From NCBI GenBank assembly GCA_965153455.1, contig OZ234493.1:30246213-30310212 (forward strand): DNA of 64,000 nt, given 5' to 3'. This document shows, piece by piece, positions 24,184-36,478 of the stretch. The translations under genes and the position numbers were made by a program. Each line of letters begins with the position of its first letter. The stretch's first letter is position 1. Source of the DNA: Sphagnum compactum. Its lineage: Eukaryota > Bryophyta > Sphagnopsida > Sphagnales. A model generated the notes under the pieces. The model searched no databases. It saw only the letters and a program-made list of their open reading frames with translations, and had not been told where the DNA came from.

Positions 24184-25626
24184 TTTGGAGCATGTGACCA
24201 CCGCTCAAAATGCAGACTGCCACAGACCAAATCCATGTGATTGACATTTATAGATAGCACAATGCACAGTTTCACTATAACACTTGCATGCCATATCAAC
24301 AGTCTTTGTTGGAACCAAGGCAAGCTTCCTCTTTCAAGCATTCCAAAGATGCTTAGATGACCTTACATTTGCAAAAGAATGCTCTTTTCACAAGTGAAAT
24401 GCTCAATGCAGAATATTTTCTGATGTATGCCTTATCAATATCTTAGAATTTCAAGGAATATATCAATTACTGCTCAACAAGTTTCCTACACACACACACA
24501 GCACAGATTTTACAAGTTCCTGAACAATTCCATATCCAATCTTGTAAAGCATCTTTTGCAGAAAGAGGGCGTGTTCAGGTCTGCAAGGCCTCACTTCAGT
24601 ACACAATATTCTGAAACAGACCAATGAACTTCAACTCTCTGTACTTATGAAGTTCTCTGATCTCAAAGATACAGGTCTTCTCTGCAGCAGAGGCAGAGAG
24701 ATACATACCCCTTCACAAACCTTGAATGCCCCTCAAGTGGTGTCAGGAAACAGTATTGGGAAAATACCACTCCACTCCACTTATCTGAAAACAGAAGACT
24801 CAACTTCAAAACCTTTCTTCAAGGTACTTGTCTCAACCTGCTCCATGCTTTCCATATCAAAGATGTGTTATGCAGCGTCCAATTTTATCAGGACTTGTAA
24901 ATTATTGAACTTCAGAAACTGAAATAAAAATTTACTCTAAACATCACCAGAAAACTTCTGAGAGAGGGGATGATGATCCTTGTCTGTAAAAGTTATAGAT
25001 AGCATCAAGAGAATATTATGCTTTTCATGTTCTGATATCACCACCGTTTTCCTTCTGCGCGACGCCCGCCTCAAAGGCAGAAACCTTGTACAGAGTGCAG
25101 TGACACTGACAATGATTTACAGAACGTCCGATTTGCAACTCTTGCAATCCCGGGTATAAAATCCATCAATGTCGCTACACACAACGCGTACATACTCGAC
25201 GATAAACCTCATTCTCTCACTTTCTTACTCACCCTGTGAAATTATTCTCTTTCCTCTCGTTCCACGGAAACACGAGGCATCAATTTCTCACTGTTGCTGC
25301 CTCGATCAATCTCGTGTTAGAGAAATAACAAGAATCGACTCCGAAACCACACTTGCAACAGAAATAGCGGACAAAACTCTACCAATGGATTGCGATTTCA
25401 TCAAAATACTCGTTCCGGAACTGCGCAAAAACGGGAGAACTTGTCCACAAAACAGCAGCAGAAAAGCATCATCAATTGATCATCAAGAGCCACAGAAACA
25501 TTTTTGGTTTTCGTAGACTTTCGTAAGAGTGCTGGAGAGCAAGTCTAAATGTTTGCTCAGGGGAGATGATGAATTCAAACGCAGCAACGAGCATGAAAAA
25601 GGAAAAAGAAATGAACGAAAACTCAC
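24184..25626 (-). other. probable 5' untranslated intron of the REF-like gene
   Basis: Lies between the leader-exon donor at 25626 and the start-codon exon. No supported exon inside. The plus-strand TATAAAA at about 25155 is not followed by any recognisable gene. Confidence 0.4.
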
Positions 25627-25930
25627 CTCAAAGGTGGCGGAATTTTGCCGCTGAAAAGTTTCGAAGGAACTGTGGATTCCACCTCCGTCTCCGAGCGCTT
25701 GGAAACTTGCAATCGGGACAAGGAGCAAGGAGACGAGAGATCCACAACGCTCGCGTGTGCGCGGGCGGGCGGGCGGGCGGGCACGTCACCGATGAGCAAC
25801 GCAACGAGGCGAAGGCAGCGCACGGTGTGTTCGCAGCGATGGCGCGGAGGACCCGAGGAGGACGGGGGGCGAGCCTCGGCACTAACTCCCAAACCCCTTT
25901 TGGTGTCTGGCAGGGCAGCAGCCAAAAACT
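25627..25930 (-). promoter_or_regulatory. probable non-coding leader exon and promoter of the REF-like gene
   Basis: On the minus strand a CG-rich segment (with a GGGC run at 25765-25782 on plus) ends in an excellent donor, AG followed by GTGAGT, at 25627/25626. No minus-strand ATG lies in it up to about 25900, so it would be untranslated leader with an intron of about 1.4 kb before the start codon at 24183. The CpG-rich composition contrasts with surrounding AT-rich DNA, as expected for a plant gene start. Confidence 0.45.
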
Positions 25931-26639
25931 TATGCCCGCTTTGCTTGTTTTTGCTCTATGTATTTGCAGGTACTTTTATAAAGCGTAACAGACATGTAAA
26001 GCATTTTAAAAACACAATTCCATTTTGTAAGAGCATGAAAAGGAGGTAGGCATTCCATTTTTTATTCAAAATGCCCACTGTCATTTTATATTTTCTTCGT
26101 GTGATACCCATTGATGGGTATCATTCAAGTAGCTATTAAAAAAAATATCACGGGAGAAAAATAAAAAAACAAAACAAACAAACAAACAAACAAACAAACT
26201 TTATGAAATTCAATGACCCTGGGCTAAGCCGCCGCTAAGGTGTTTCCCAAATTAACTAACAGGCCTGTTATTTTAGGAACACCCCCAACTCCTCAGGCAT
26301 TCATTACCCTACCTACACTTTATTCAAGTGCTAATAGAAATCGAAAGTTGAGTAGGATTGACTTGTCATTAAATCTAAATGTAAACAACTCCCTTTTTAT
26401 TTCTATGTGTACTTTGAGGGGTCTCCCCCAGCAGCAGAAGAACCCTACGGTGTTATGCCCCGGGAGCTCCTCAATTTTCTATGTTCCCAAGTTCCCAGGG
26501 AAATATTTCTTTCCTACAAAATTTCTTGATTCAAACTAGATGTGACCCCAGTACAGCACTATTTGGCAGGTACTTATTAGAGTTATCTGTAAAGTAACCC
26601 TGTCTTCACCCAGTCTTTGGGCCTCCTTTCACCCCCTAT

Positions 26640-26860
26640 CCCCTCTTTCAGTGGTATCCGCAAAGTATAGACATTTGATTAAATCTCAGTATGAAATGCT
26701 GAAAATCAGCATTTAATGCACGAGGTCGTCCGAGACTAAATAATTGTACATAGTAGTTGTACAGTTAGTGAAAATATATGCAGCGGCAGTGGAGACGCTC
26801 AGGAAAGAGGAAAGACAGGATGAAACTCAGTTTACCACCAAAATTGATGGTTCATTCACC
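26640..26860 (+). repeat. dispersed repeat shared with 59.65-59.85 kb, copy 1
   Basis: Ordered matches to the other copy: GTGGTATCCGCAAAGTA, ATGAAATGCTGAAA followed by CAGCATTTAATGCAC, TAGTTGTACAGT, CGCTCAGGAAA, then ACAGGATGAAAC and CAGTTTACCACCAAAATTG. After this point the copies diverge: this one runs into a GC-richer coding-like island, the other into a tandem repeat. Confidence 0.8.
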
Positions 26861-28345
26861 TCTCTTGGCACGGGCTCGACTGCAACCAGATACGTTCCCT
26901 TTATGCCTGATGCTTCTGCCGCAGCAAATGTTTTAGGCAGTGTCATTGGAGATGCAGACGCGGAAGTTGGCGAATTTGTCGACGCTTCTTCTAATAGCAA
27001 CTGCCGAAATTGCTTAGAATTTATGAACAATTGCTTACTTAGAAACTGTTGAGCTCAGATGGAGAACTGCGGAGCATGGTGAAGAACGTCCTTCCGCAGC
27101 CTGCATACCATTACCGAGCCAGTCAGAGTATACCACCAACCTACATTGGCAGAACTGATCCCTTGAACCTTCCGCACCTCCCGCCTGTTGGAGATAATAT
27201 TCTGCACGCTCCAAGTACGCTAGAACCGTTTCTTCGCCGTGCACACTCGACGTAAGGAACTGCTTGATATTTTCTGCTGCAGATTTGAGCAGATTATTCC
27301 ATACTTGGAAGGGCTCCAAATTACTGGCTGTTTTGTCATTCGAGTGAATAATGAATTTCCACCATCTACGGCAGCTTTCAAAGCTTCTTTCACCCTCTGT
27401 GTTCCGTTTCAGAGCTGCCTCAGAGTGTCCTGTTGCTCCAATTGCCTTTGCGGCCTCCGTCAGTATCCAAAAGCGTTGCTCCGCGGAGATCCTAACCACC
27501 CCTAGTCGTAACAGTAGATTACAAGTCCCGATGGCTTCCGCCAGCTTTTACATGCTAAGGAGGCGCGTGATGTGGACAAGCTCCATTTCAGCCAGAAGGT
27601 GCTCTGGCTCCGGCAGCCCACCTCATGATCCTTTGCAAGAGAACGAGCGCGCTGAAGGTAGGCAGTGGCTGTCTCGTGTTTTCTCCTTTCGATAGCGAGA
27701 TCAGCCAGCTCGCGTGCCAGGTCCCAGGATAGCGATACTCCAACACCGTCCGCAAGTGTCTGGACGCATGAAGCCAACTGCTCGAGGAGGTCACTACTGT
27801 CGGCTACAGCTACCTGCCGCACCACAAAAGCTTCAATTGGCCAGAGCTCCTCGGAGGTCCCTGCTTCACCTGGCCACATGATGTCGATTTCACAACCATA
27901 ATTTAGACGAAGATGGCTAATATGATTCCTGGCGCACAGCAACACCAAGAACACTTATGGCTGATTATATGCTTTTATTACCTTGTACATCTTCCAATTC
28001 TGCTAGGATCCTGTCAGTATTGAATCTGTGAGATCGGACCATGATGCGAGCTGCACGGATTTTGGCTTCAAATGCAATGCCTATCTGGCCCAAGTCAGCT
28101 CCGACATTGGCGATGGTGTAAAATAGTGTCAGCTGCTGCTCGTCTATTCGTTTCCTTGGAGTCCACCAGCAGAAAACACGCTGCCATCGCTGCCCGTGGT
28201 GCGCCATTGTTGTTGAGGACTGATGACGCGGCATGCTCCAATAGATCGCATGCTCCGAGGTATTGCAAATCTGATTGCTCGTCCGGCTGCCAGCGAGAAG
28301 CAGCAAAAAGAATTGCCTAATGTGCGCTTTGTCCGGGTTTGACAA
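26827..28345 (-). pseudogene. broken coding mosaic, helical-repeat-like protein, unrecognised
   Basis: A GC-richer island with protein-like segments in changing minus-strand frames. Examples are LGACDLLEHAASSVLNNN with RAAMAACFLLVDSKETNR (about 28290-28120), QIGIAFEAKIRAARIM with ILAELEDVQ before a GTAATA donor (about 28090-27985), SSDLLEQLASCVQTLADG with LARELADLAIERRKHE (about 27820-27650) and AENIKQFLTSS with TVLAYLERAEYYLQQAG (about 27280-27170). The Ala/Leu-rich periodicity suggests TPR-like or other alpha-helical repeats. Frameshifts and stops between segments point to a decayed gene or a fragment carried by a transposon. I do not recognise the family. Confidence 0.4.
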
Positions 28346-28454
28346 TTTTGGAGTTAGGGTTCAAAGATTAGTTTGCAAATGTAAAGCTTTTTGGAAGTTT
28401 TTCATCATTTTTTATTTTGTGAATCGCAATATTTTCTTTTCTTGCTTTGGAGCC

Positions 28455-28685
28455 ATCAATGGCATTTGGGTTTGTTGCACTTTGGGATGCTCATGCGCAT
28501 CATGGTTTGTTGCACTTTGGAATGCTTGTGTGCATCATGATTTGTTGCATTTTGGAATGCTTGTGTGCATCATGGTTTGTTGCACTTTGGAATGCTTGTG
28601 TGCATCATGATTTGTTGCATTTTGGAATGCTTGTGTGCATCATGATTTGTTGCATTTTGGAATGCTTGTGTGCATCATGATGATT
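28455..28685 (+). repeat. 35-bp minisatellite, about six copies
   Basis: Units of 35 bp (GCATCATG(G/A)TTTGTTGCA followed by (C/T)TTTGGAATGCTTGTGT) with start points at 28501, 28536 and 28571. Because 35 is not a multiple of three, successive units are read in different frames, so the long open frames here are artefacts. Confidence 0.92.
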
Positions 28686-28689
28686 AACT

Positions 28690-29960
28690 CCAAACTTCAT
28701 GAAAGTTGGTAACTAATTTGTCAATGCCAAACTTTAGTTTTCACTCAAGAGGCTATTTTTGAGGACCGCCAATGGTCCAAATGCAAGGATTTTGCATCTT
28801 GGTTATTTTGTGTGTTGGTGGAGTAGTTGAAGTTTGGATGCGTGGACAAAAACTCCCTAGACAATATAGGTACAATCAACTTCCTTCCCCCTTGTTTCGT
28901 ATATGTATTACTATTTTAATATTTATTGTACTCCATGCAAGCAATTTCACCTTTCTCTCTCCAAGACTAATTTGAAGCTTGATATGATCACAAAATTCAT
29001 CTTTGACCATGTTGGTTCAAGCTTATTTCATTTTCTTTCATGGTTGACACGTTATCTGCATTCTCACACTATGGAGACTCCTAATTACCATGGTGTGTTG
29101 GTCTACTACTTTCCCATAACAAGTTGACCATGTCATTCATCATGGGCAATATATTATGGGTAATATTGACATATTATTTTCAAATAAAAGGATGTTTAAA
29201 TTGGGACATGTTAAATGAATATTTCTTCTCTTTTTAATATAGTTAAGGTTCTTTTCATGTGTGAATAAAATGGACAAAAACTAGACTCCGTGACTTTCTC
29301 CACTATGAGCATAAAAGGTTAATTGATTCAATGGATAACTAGGGGATGGATATAGCTAGAGAAGGTGCTTGCAAAATATGGAATATCCCTCCACCTAAAA
29401 ACCACCTCTTGAATATTCAAATGTGCATGAGCTTGAAGGCCACATAAATCTATGTTTTTTTTAATTAACCTTTGATATATCATAATATAGCCATAAATCC
29501 AAATTCAATTCAACATAGTATAGTTCATAGACCTTTGGAAAGGTCCCCACTTGCGATGATTCATAATAGAATGAAAATATAAGTTATAGAGTTAATAACA
29601 TTTTCAATGACATATTGGCCAACTGATGTGAAATTAGTGGTTCCATTATTATGTAGGGTTTCCATGTGAGCATAACACCATTTGATGCAAGACTAGAGAA
29701 CCCAACAAGCTTGGGTCAAATGAGTCCAAAATCAAAACATTGTGATGTCACCATTTTAAATTTTTTTAAAAATGATTTACCAAAAGGTGTATGGGAATTT
29801 GACAATGACATCAAAATTGATATAAGGTCTAACATATGTTTTTTGTGCCTACACATGCACCTGCATTTATTAAGGGCTCTTACCAAAACTTGATAAGTTT
29901 GAAACTTTTATGTGGAGAATCTTTGATTTGCTTGGTGTTCATGCCTTGTTGATTTTTGCA
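28690..29960. other. intergenic DNA, no gene recognised
   Basis: AT-rich. A 75-codon plus-strand frame at 29666-29893 has no family I recognise and lacks supporting context. Confidence 0.5.
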
Positions 29961-29966
29961 AGCATA

Positions 29967-32230
29967 CAGTAAACTCTCTCTAAACTAATATCCTTGGGAC
30001 CAACCGGAAGATATTAGTTTATGGAGGATATTAATTTACACAAATTATATGGGGGGTAACAAAAATCATTCCGAAACCTGCCAGAGCAGCATGGAAGGTC
30101 ATGGAGGTTAGTAGAAGGTCATGGATCATTGGGGAAGGTAACGGAACCTTGTGGAGCTTGGTGGAGGATCAAAGAAGCACGTAGAAGATCATATGACATG
30201 AGTGGTAGAAATCTTGGCAGAAAGTGAGGTTGTGGAAAGCTGCACTCTGGGTACTCTCAGAATACCCTCCTTCGCTCTATAAAAAGGGTTGTGGGCAATC
30301 AGCTGGTCAGTCTTGTCCAAACCCTCTCCCCAAAAGCAAGAGCAGAACAATGCCGCAGAAAGGAACTTTTCATACCACTATGACGGACAAGGTCCGCGCA
30401 GCTCTCTGCCAGTACAAAAGAGACAATCCTCGGCTTTCACAGAAAGACCTGATCAAATGGCTCGAAGACAACCACAGTATCAAAGTTAGCCAAGCTACCA
30501 TCTCTACCACACTGAAACGGTCGGCTGAGATTCTCGCCAAGTTTGACAATGAGACCAACCTCAATGCCAAGCGCCAGCGGACAGTCAGGTACCCGGAAAT
30601 GGAGTCCGCGCTGGTCAAGTGGTTTAGGACAAACCAGGAGCGGGCAAATGTGAGTGGTGAGCTTGTCAGAGAGAGTGCAACGAAGATTCTGGATCGGCTC
30701 TATCCTGGGCATGAGCCCTTCGAATTTTCAAGTGGCTGGCTTGAGGCGTTCAAGTCCCGCCATGGCATTAGGTCCTACCGCAGCTTCGGCGAAAGTGGTT
30801 CTGTCAACATGGCTACTCTTGCCAACACCCTTCTAGCCATACGTGACGTCCTGGATCAGTATGCGTGGAAGGACATCTATAATATGGACGAAACTGGACT
30901 TTTCTATCGAATGCAGGTACTGTAAGTTCAGATTTGTCTACTATAAATGTCTAAACATGATATAACTGATTGTGATTGTTTTCCAGGCCGATAACTCTCT
31001 TGCAAGCAAGCAGCTCAAGGGCCGTAAGCAAAACAAGGAGCGGATCACTCTCGCCATCTGTTGCAATGGAGATGGTAGCGACAGGCTCCCGCTTTGGGTC
31101 ATTGGAAAGTATAAGAACCCGCACTGTTTCAAGAACATAAACAAGAACACGCTTGGGTGCCAGTACTGGAACAACTCCAACGCTTGGATGACGCGGGAAA
31201 TTTTTCTGGAGTGGCTCAGGGGGTTTGACCTCCATGTTTCAGGGCGTAGGGTCCTCCTCATCATGGATAACTTCAGTGGCCACATTCCCCTTGATCAGCT
31301 TCCCAACCACATCTAGCTGAGAAATACCACAGTCTTCTACCTGCCCCCAAACGCAACCTCGAAGATCCAGCCATGCGATGCTGGGATCATCCGCAGCTGC
31401 AAGGCGTACTACCGTCGTCACTTCAATCGGCTTCTTCTGCAGCGCTTGGAGGACAATGTCACCGACCCTGAGAAGATCGACATCCTTGCCATTCAGATGG
31501 TCGTTCGAGCCTGGACATACGAAGTGAAGCCGGAAACAATTTTCAACTGCTTCCACCACTGCAAGATCCGCTCAACAAAGGAGCCAGTCGTTGATGCCAG
31601 TGAGGAGTGCCCACTGGATTTAGAAGTCATCGAAGACCTCGAGTCGCAAATCCGGCAATTCCACTATCACAACCCAATGGACATCAGGAATCTGTTGAAC
31701 TACCCAGAGGAGTAGGTCACTACTTACACACTCGATGTGGACGACGTCATCGAGGATCAACTCCAGGAACGGTCAGGCTTGCAAGTGGAAGTCAACGACG
31801 ATGAGGCAGATGACAGCCAGGAGCTCCCTGTAGTGAGTGCTGCCGAAGCCTATAGAATGGTTGAGATGCTGGAGAGGTTCTGGATGCAGCAAGACAACTC
31901 GGGTATTCCATTCGTTGCTGCCTCACAGAAGATGAAGGACAGTGTGAGTATGATCAGGACAAAGCAGTTGGTACAGAAGAATATTGATAGCTTCTTCCAA
32001 CGCATCTAGCTTTGTACTTTCGAAGGTGTTTCCTCTAATTTCATCGTTTTTTTGGTGCCATATGTATGATGTATTAGTTTATAAAATGTTATGGGACCGG
32101 AAAAAAATATTGAATATCAGTTTATGGAGAATTATTAAATTAAATATGAGGCCCGCCACGGGCCTGTGCCCGCATAGTAGTTTAGAGAGAATATTAGTTT
32201 ACACAGTATTAGTTTAGAGAGAGTTTACTG
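29967..32230 (+). mobile_element. pogo/Tigger-like Tc1/mariner transposon, structurally complete
   Basis: A 2264-bp element with exact terminal inverted repeats: CAGTAAACTCTCTCTAAACT at the left and its reverse complement (AGTTTAGAGAGAGTTTACTG) at the right, extending further into AATAT. It is flanked on both sides by TA (29965-29966 and 32231-32232), the target duplication of the Tc1/mariner superfamily, and starts CAGT as pogo ends usually do. Subterminal copies of ATATTAGTTTA occur at both ends (about 30011 and 32190). It encodes one spliced transposase. Base composition is more GC-rich than the flanks, consistent with recent arrival. Confidence 0.93.
30350..32009 (+). pseudogene. pogo/Tigger-like DDD transposase with two in-frame TAG codons
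   Basis: Cut-and-paste transposase: exons 30350-30916 and 30987-32009 join in phase across a 70-bp intron (CAG/GTACTG to TTCCAG/GCC), 529 codon positions. The N-terminus (MPQKGTFHTT to about residue 60) is a helix-turn-helix with the psq/CENP-B pattern LSQKDLIKWLEDN then QATIST; a second CENP-B-like helix domain follows (GWLEAFKSRHGI). The catalytic core shows D in IYNMDETGLFY, D in VLLIMDNFSGH and D in KIQPCDAGII, with 36 residues between the second and third. Two TAG stops (31314-31316, 31713-31715) interrupt an otherwise intact frame; both would be CAG before a single C-to-T change. The C-terminal NIDSFFQRI resembles the short tail of Tigger-like proteins. The first stop falls before the third catalytic residue, so the protein is inactive without suppression. 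Confidence 0.9.
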
Positions 32231-32234
32231 TATA

Positions 32235-35078
32235 TGGAATTTAAGCATGCTACATAAGAAGGGCAACATTAAAAGGCAATAATCAAGAATAAGGAAGGAG
32301 AACTTTAGTAAAAATATCTTCTCCAATATATGTTCCACAAAAAACTTCTATTATGGATCAACCCTAACTTTTGGAGTAGTATGTACACCCCAAATTGTCC
32401 AAATATAAACATTTTTTATTCTTGAGAAAAGGTTTTTTTTCTTGTTAATCGATTTTGAACTAAAATTCGATCCAAGTTTACATTCAATTTCCGTGACCTA
32501 CATAAAACCATGCAAGGAACCTAAAGAATTATGTAACATTCTTTATCATGCATTTTTCTCAATTCAACTTTTTTGTCCTTAATCATTGTGATATGATAAA
32601 GAGGTGATTTGCTCATGGCATTTGTGAAACTATAAATCAAACCAAAATATATATATACAAGAGGTTAAGGTAAGCCTAACCACATAGTATTCATTATCTT
32701 TCCCCTTGCTTGACATTCAACCAATCCATGTTATGGCATGTTTGTGCATTCGACCTATGTCAACTATGTTACATCTTTAGAGGTATGTTTTAAGAACAAA
32801 TAACATAAATATCCCCTTTTAATTTTTCCAAGTTTTCCATTTTCATGACATATTGCATTTGAAACATGTAATGACACATCTAATTGAAATGGTAAACACA
32901 AACCTAGCTACATAAATTGAAAATATGTACATACAACATGCTAAGCACTTTAAAGTTGTGTAAAAGTTAATAAAATAAGGCAACATTATCAAGCTTGATG
33001 ATTATTTAAAATTGAAAAATAAGGTTGTCCACTTGACCAAGTTTGTTTTGATTAGGAATCAACACTTTAAATTTGCACCAATTGAACAAAATTTTCAATG
33101 CACATCAAATGAATTTTGCTTTTATACATTGTTGGCATATCTTCTACTTTAATCCACATAATGAAATCTAAACTCTCCTTTATTTAAATTTTTCTTTGTT
33201 TTATGGTCATACCTTTATTACAAACAATCAACCATGTTGCTTCCAAACCAAAAGTTCCACATGGCAATTTTGTGTTCATATCAAGTGATCTAATGTGTAA
33301 TGCATGTGCCACTTTTTGATTCAATTGAACAGTTATTGCAAGAAGTTAGTCAAAACTAATGAAGTGTGAACTTATATATATATATATAACTAATTAAACA
33401 AAATTACAATGAGGTTTCAATGTATTGTTGACAAGGTTAGATATAATGTGCATGTGAACATGCTCAAATTTGTAAAATACACACATCATAAGGCTTATAA
33501 AGAAGTCAAGGTAGTGAAGGTAGGACTTTGAGGTTGTTCAATAAGAGGTACAAATACTTGGTTAATGAAAAGAAGTTTGTTAAAACATCTTGGTGCAACT
33601 AAATTCTTTGGTCCACTCCTTGCTAGCAAATTGGTAATGGTTGTACTAGTCTTGTAAATGTTTTGGCAACACATTCTTGTTTGTTAGGATGTGCTTGTGG
33701 ACCTTGTTTGTCCTAAACTTTATGGGCACAACAAATGGGACTATTACTTTCATAAAACATTTAAGGTATGCTATTATTTTTTTGAATTAAAAACGTAGAT
33801 TTTGCTTTAAATTGTGTATAACTCGCATGTTTTTTTTGAGATGACTTCTTTTTAACAAATGTCTTTTTTTTTCTTAAACATGTAAATTATCGAAATCCAT
33901 CAAGCATACTTAACACCATGGAAATACCAACAAAATATTGACGGAAACTAATTTGAAAAGGTGGGAGATATAAAAGATAATGTCGTAACATTTGACAAAC
34001 ATTATAATTATAATAGCTCTTTCCTAACACTTAAACTTAATGATATACAAGATTTTAAACATGCAATTTAAATCAATAAAATGATGGACAAATGCACCAT
34101 GTAAGACTCACATTCCCAAACTAACCAATAAATATATAGGTGTTTAGATGTTAGGAAAGAACTATTATTGTTATTGTTTTTAGGTCTTTTTCTTGATCTC
34201 AATTTGTTGCTACTAGTCTTGTTTTGTTTATCATTCTTTATATTGCTCGGTTGTGGGTTAAATAGATTTTATGAGAAGGTTGGAGGAAGTTGCCAAACTT
34301 AATAATAATAATAACAATAACAACATTTGATGTGAACAAGCACTTTGTGACAAGATTAATTGTAGGATACCATTTAACTTTGTGCACCCCATAAATATCA
34401 CATGATTTTGTTATCTTAATGGCTACCACCATCCTTGAAGTTGCACTCCTACCCATTTTGAAGAAGTTGATCATTGCAGATAACAAAGTAAGTTTTCTTT
34501 TAATCACATGTAATCTTTCCTAAATCTGTTGTTAAATACTAAACTATCCATGCATCAAAATTCCTTCAAGTTCTTGATGATCATTTTATTTTTAATAACA
34601 AAATCATTTTTTTTCTTCCCTTCTCCTTTGAATGCATGGCTCATTATTATGTTTCCTTCCATCTTCATGAATTATGTTTACTTTCAAGAATTTCATGGCT
34701 GCAAACTTGATCGTCATCTACAGATTTTAACAGATTTGAAATCACCACCCCTTTGTTCCACGTTACACAAATTGGGAGGCCTTTGGTGTAAATAGTGGAC
34801 AACGAGCATTCAAGGTCAGCAAAGCCTGTTTGCAATGAAAATAGTTAGCAATGATCATGAATCTACAACATGGGCAACCAACCAACAAATTGTGAGTCAT
34901 TTTCTAACAAAATTGGAAACATTTGGGATTTTTTTTAATGTAATTAATTAGGATATTGGTTATGATGTTGCCAAAGGTATGTTACATGTTTTTGCATCTA
35001 CAAAAGGCATGTTCATCACAACTTTTATTGACTATCACCTTAATATGGATCAAGGTCTAATTGTTTTCAGCAATCCTA
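32235..35078. other. AT-rich intergenic DNA, no gene recognised
   Basis: No coding or structured signal that I can support; only short (TA)n runs such as 33374-33388 and an AATAAT run near 34300. Confidence 0.6.
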
Positions 35079-35776
35079 TCTTATATATAAAGTACCTTGT
35101 CCGTGCGTGCGTCCAGGTCCTGACAGTGGAGGTCTTGAAACCCAGATCCCAACTGTCCGTCCGTGGAGGTCCTGAAACCCAGATCGGGACCCGCCTGTCC
35201 ATCCGTCTGGTTGAGGTCCTGAAACCTGCCTGGCTCCTCTTTTCCGGGTTTTCGTGAAACCCGGCAGTTCTGTGCACGAAAACCCGGCAGTTCTGTGATT
35301 ATACGTATTTAGAGCTCAGAGTTCTGGATGGGTGGTTATGAGGATGAGATATCATGTATTTGTAGTTCCGTCCAATTAGGAGGAATGATTTGTGGATGAA
35401 ACATTAAAGATTTTGTAGTTTTGTCCACTTAGAGTTTTCGATGGATTGATTATGTGGATGAAATATTATTCCGTGCAATGAGCTCAGAGTTCTGGATGGG
35501 TGGTTATGAGGATGAGATATCATGTATTTGTAGTTCCATCCAATTAGGAGGAATGATTTGTGGATGAAATATTAAAGATTTTGTAGTTTTGTCCACTTAG
35601 AGTTTTCGATGGATTGATTATGTGGATGAAATATTCATGTATTCGTAAGTTCCGTCCAATTAGGAGTTCTGGATGGATGATTATGCAGGTGAGTATGGGG
35701 TTTTTTGGGGTCTCCTTTGGACTCCCAGTTTTTTTCTAGTGCCGTGTCGTGCCTTGCAGGCACGGGAGCCCACTAG
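35079..35776 (+). mobile_element. non-autonomous Helitron H1 (plus orientation)
   Basis: Begins TCTTATATATAAAG just after an A and ends CTAG just before a T, the canonical Helitron A/T insertion with no target duplication. A 3' hairpin (GTGCC, loop TTGCA, GGCAC at 35749-35763) lies nine bases before CTAG. Inside are GTCCGT-rich repeats with GAGGTCCTGAAACC motifs near the 5' end and two near-identical units of roughly 160-165 bp starting AGCTCAGAGTTCTGGATGGG at about 35312 and 35480. No protein is encoded. Confidence 0.88.
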
Positions 35777-35788
35777 TCTTATATATAA

Positions 35789-36478
35789 CTAGTGGGTAAC
35801 CTGTGGCTACGCCACTCCAGCCACCCCGAACGCTTTGTGCTTTCATGTTTGGATTTGTAGCCAGGTTTGGCTAAATCTTCCTTCAAATAATTGCCCATTT
35901 TTTCCACATCTTCCCACAGATGATGGCCATTTTGGCTACAAACAAAAACAATTCGCTAAAAAAAAAAAACCCACTGGTGCTATTATTACCATATGGTTGA
36001 AGAATGGGTACCTTTAAAATAAATACACTTATTATTACATTTTCTTTCAAGGAGAGGTTTACAAAATTTAAAATAATAATAATACAATTAATATGATTAT
36101 TTTTGGGTGCACAAATAGACAAATCCATTTCAGAAATGGAGAAATCCATAGTTTTGACTCTTACCCAAAATTGGATCTGGACTTCAAACCCCAATCTTTG
36201 AATTCGAAGAACCTGGATTGAGACCTAGTTTGGGAACCTCAAGTTGCACGTGGATCGAGACCTGGACCTGGAGCTGAACTTGAAACCCCAATCTTTGGCT
36301 TCGAAGAACCTGGATTGAGACCTGGTTTGGGAACTTCAAGCTGCAACCGTGGATCTGGACTTCAAACCCTAAATCTAGGGTTTGAAGAAGAAGAAGAAGG
36401 TTGGGACCTGGTTAGGGAACCTGAAGTTTTGTCCACACAGACGTACAGACACCACCATGTTTGCTTTAATATATAAGA
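35789..36478 (-). mobile_element. non-autonomous Helitron H2 (minus orientation)
   Basis: Read on the minus strand it starts TCTTATATATTAAAGC (36478 down) after A and ends with hairpin GTGGC/TAC-type stem (35803-35815), ten bases, then CTAG (35792-35789) before T. It is 690 bp. It carries a copy of the TTTGGCTAAATC repeat family and a GAACCTGGATTGAGACC repeat (about 36209, 36306). It is inserted immediately beside H1 in a TCTTATATATAA sequence that itself looks like a Helitron 5' end. Confidence 0.85.

Noticed and set aside
25150-25520. Plus-strand gene after a TATAAAA at about 25155
   Set aside because: The 115-codon frame has no recognisable domain or conserved splice pattern, and the region fits the leader intron of the minus-strand REF-like gene.
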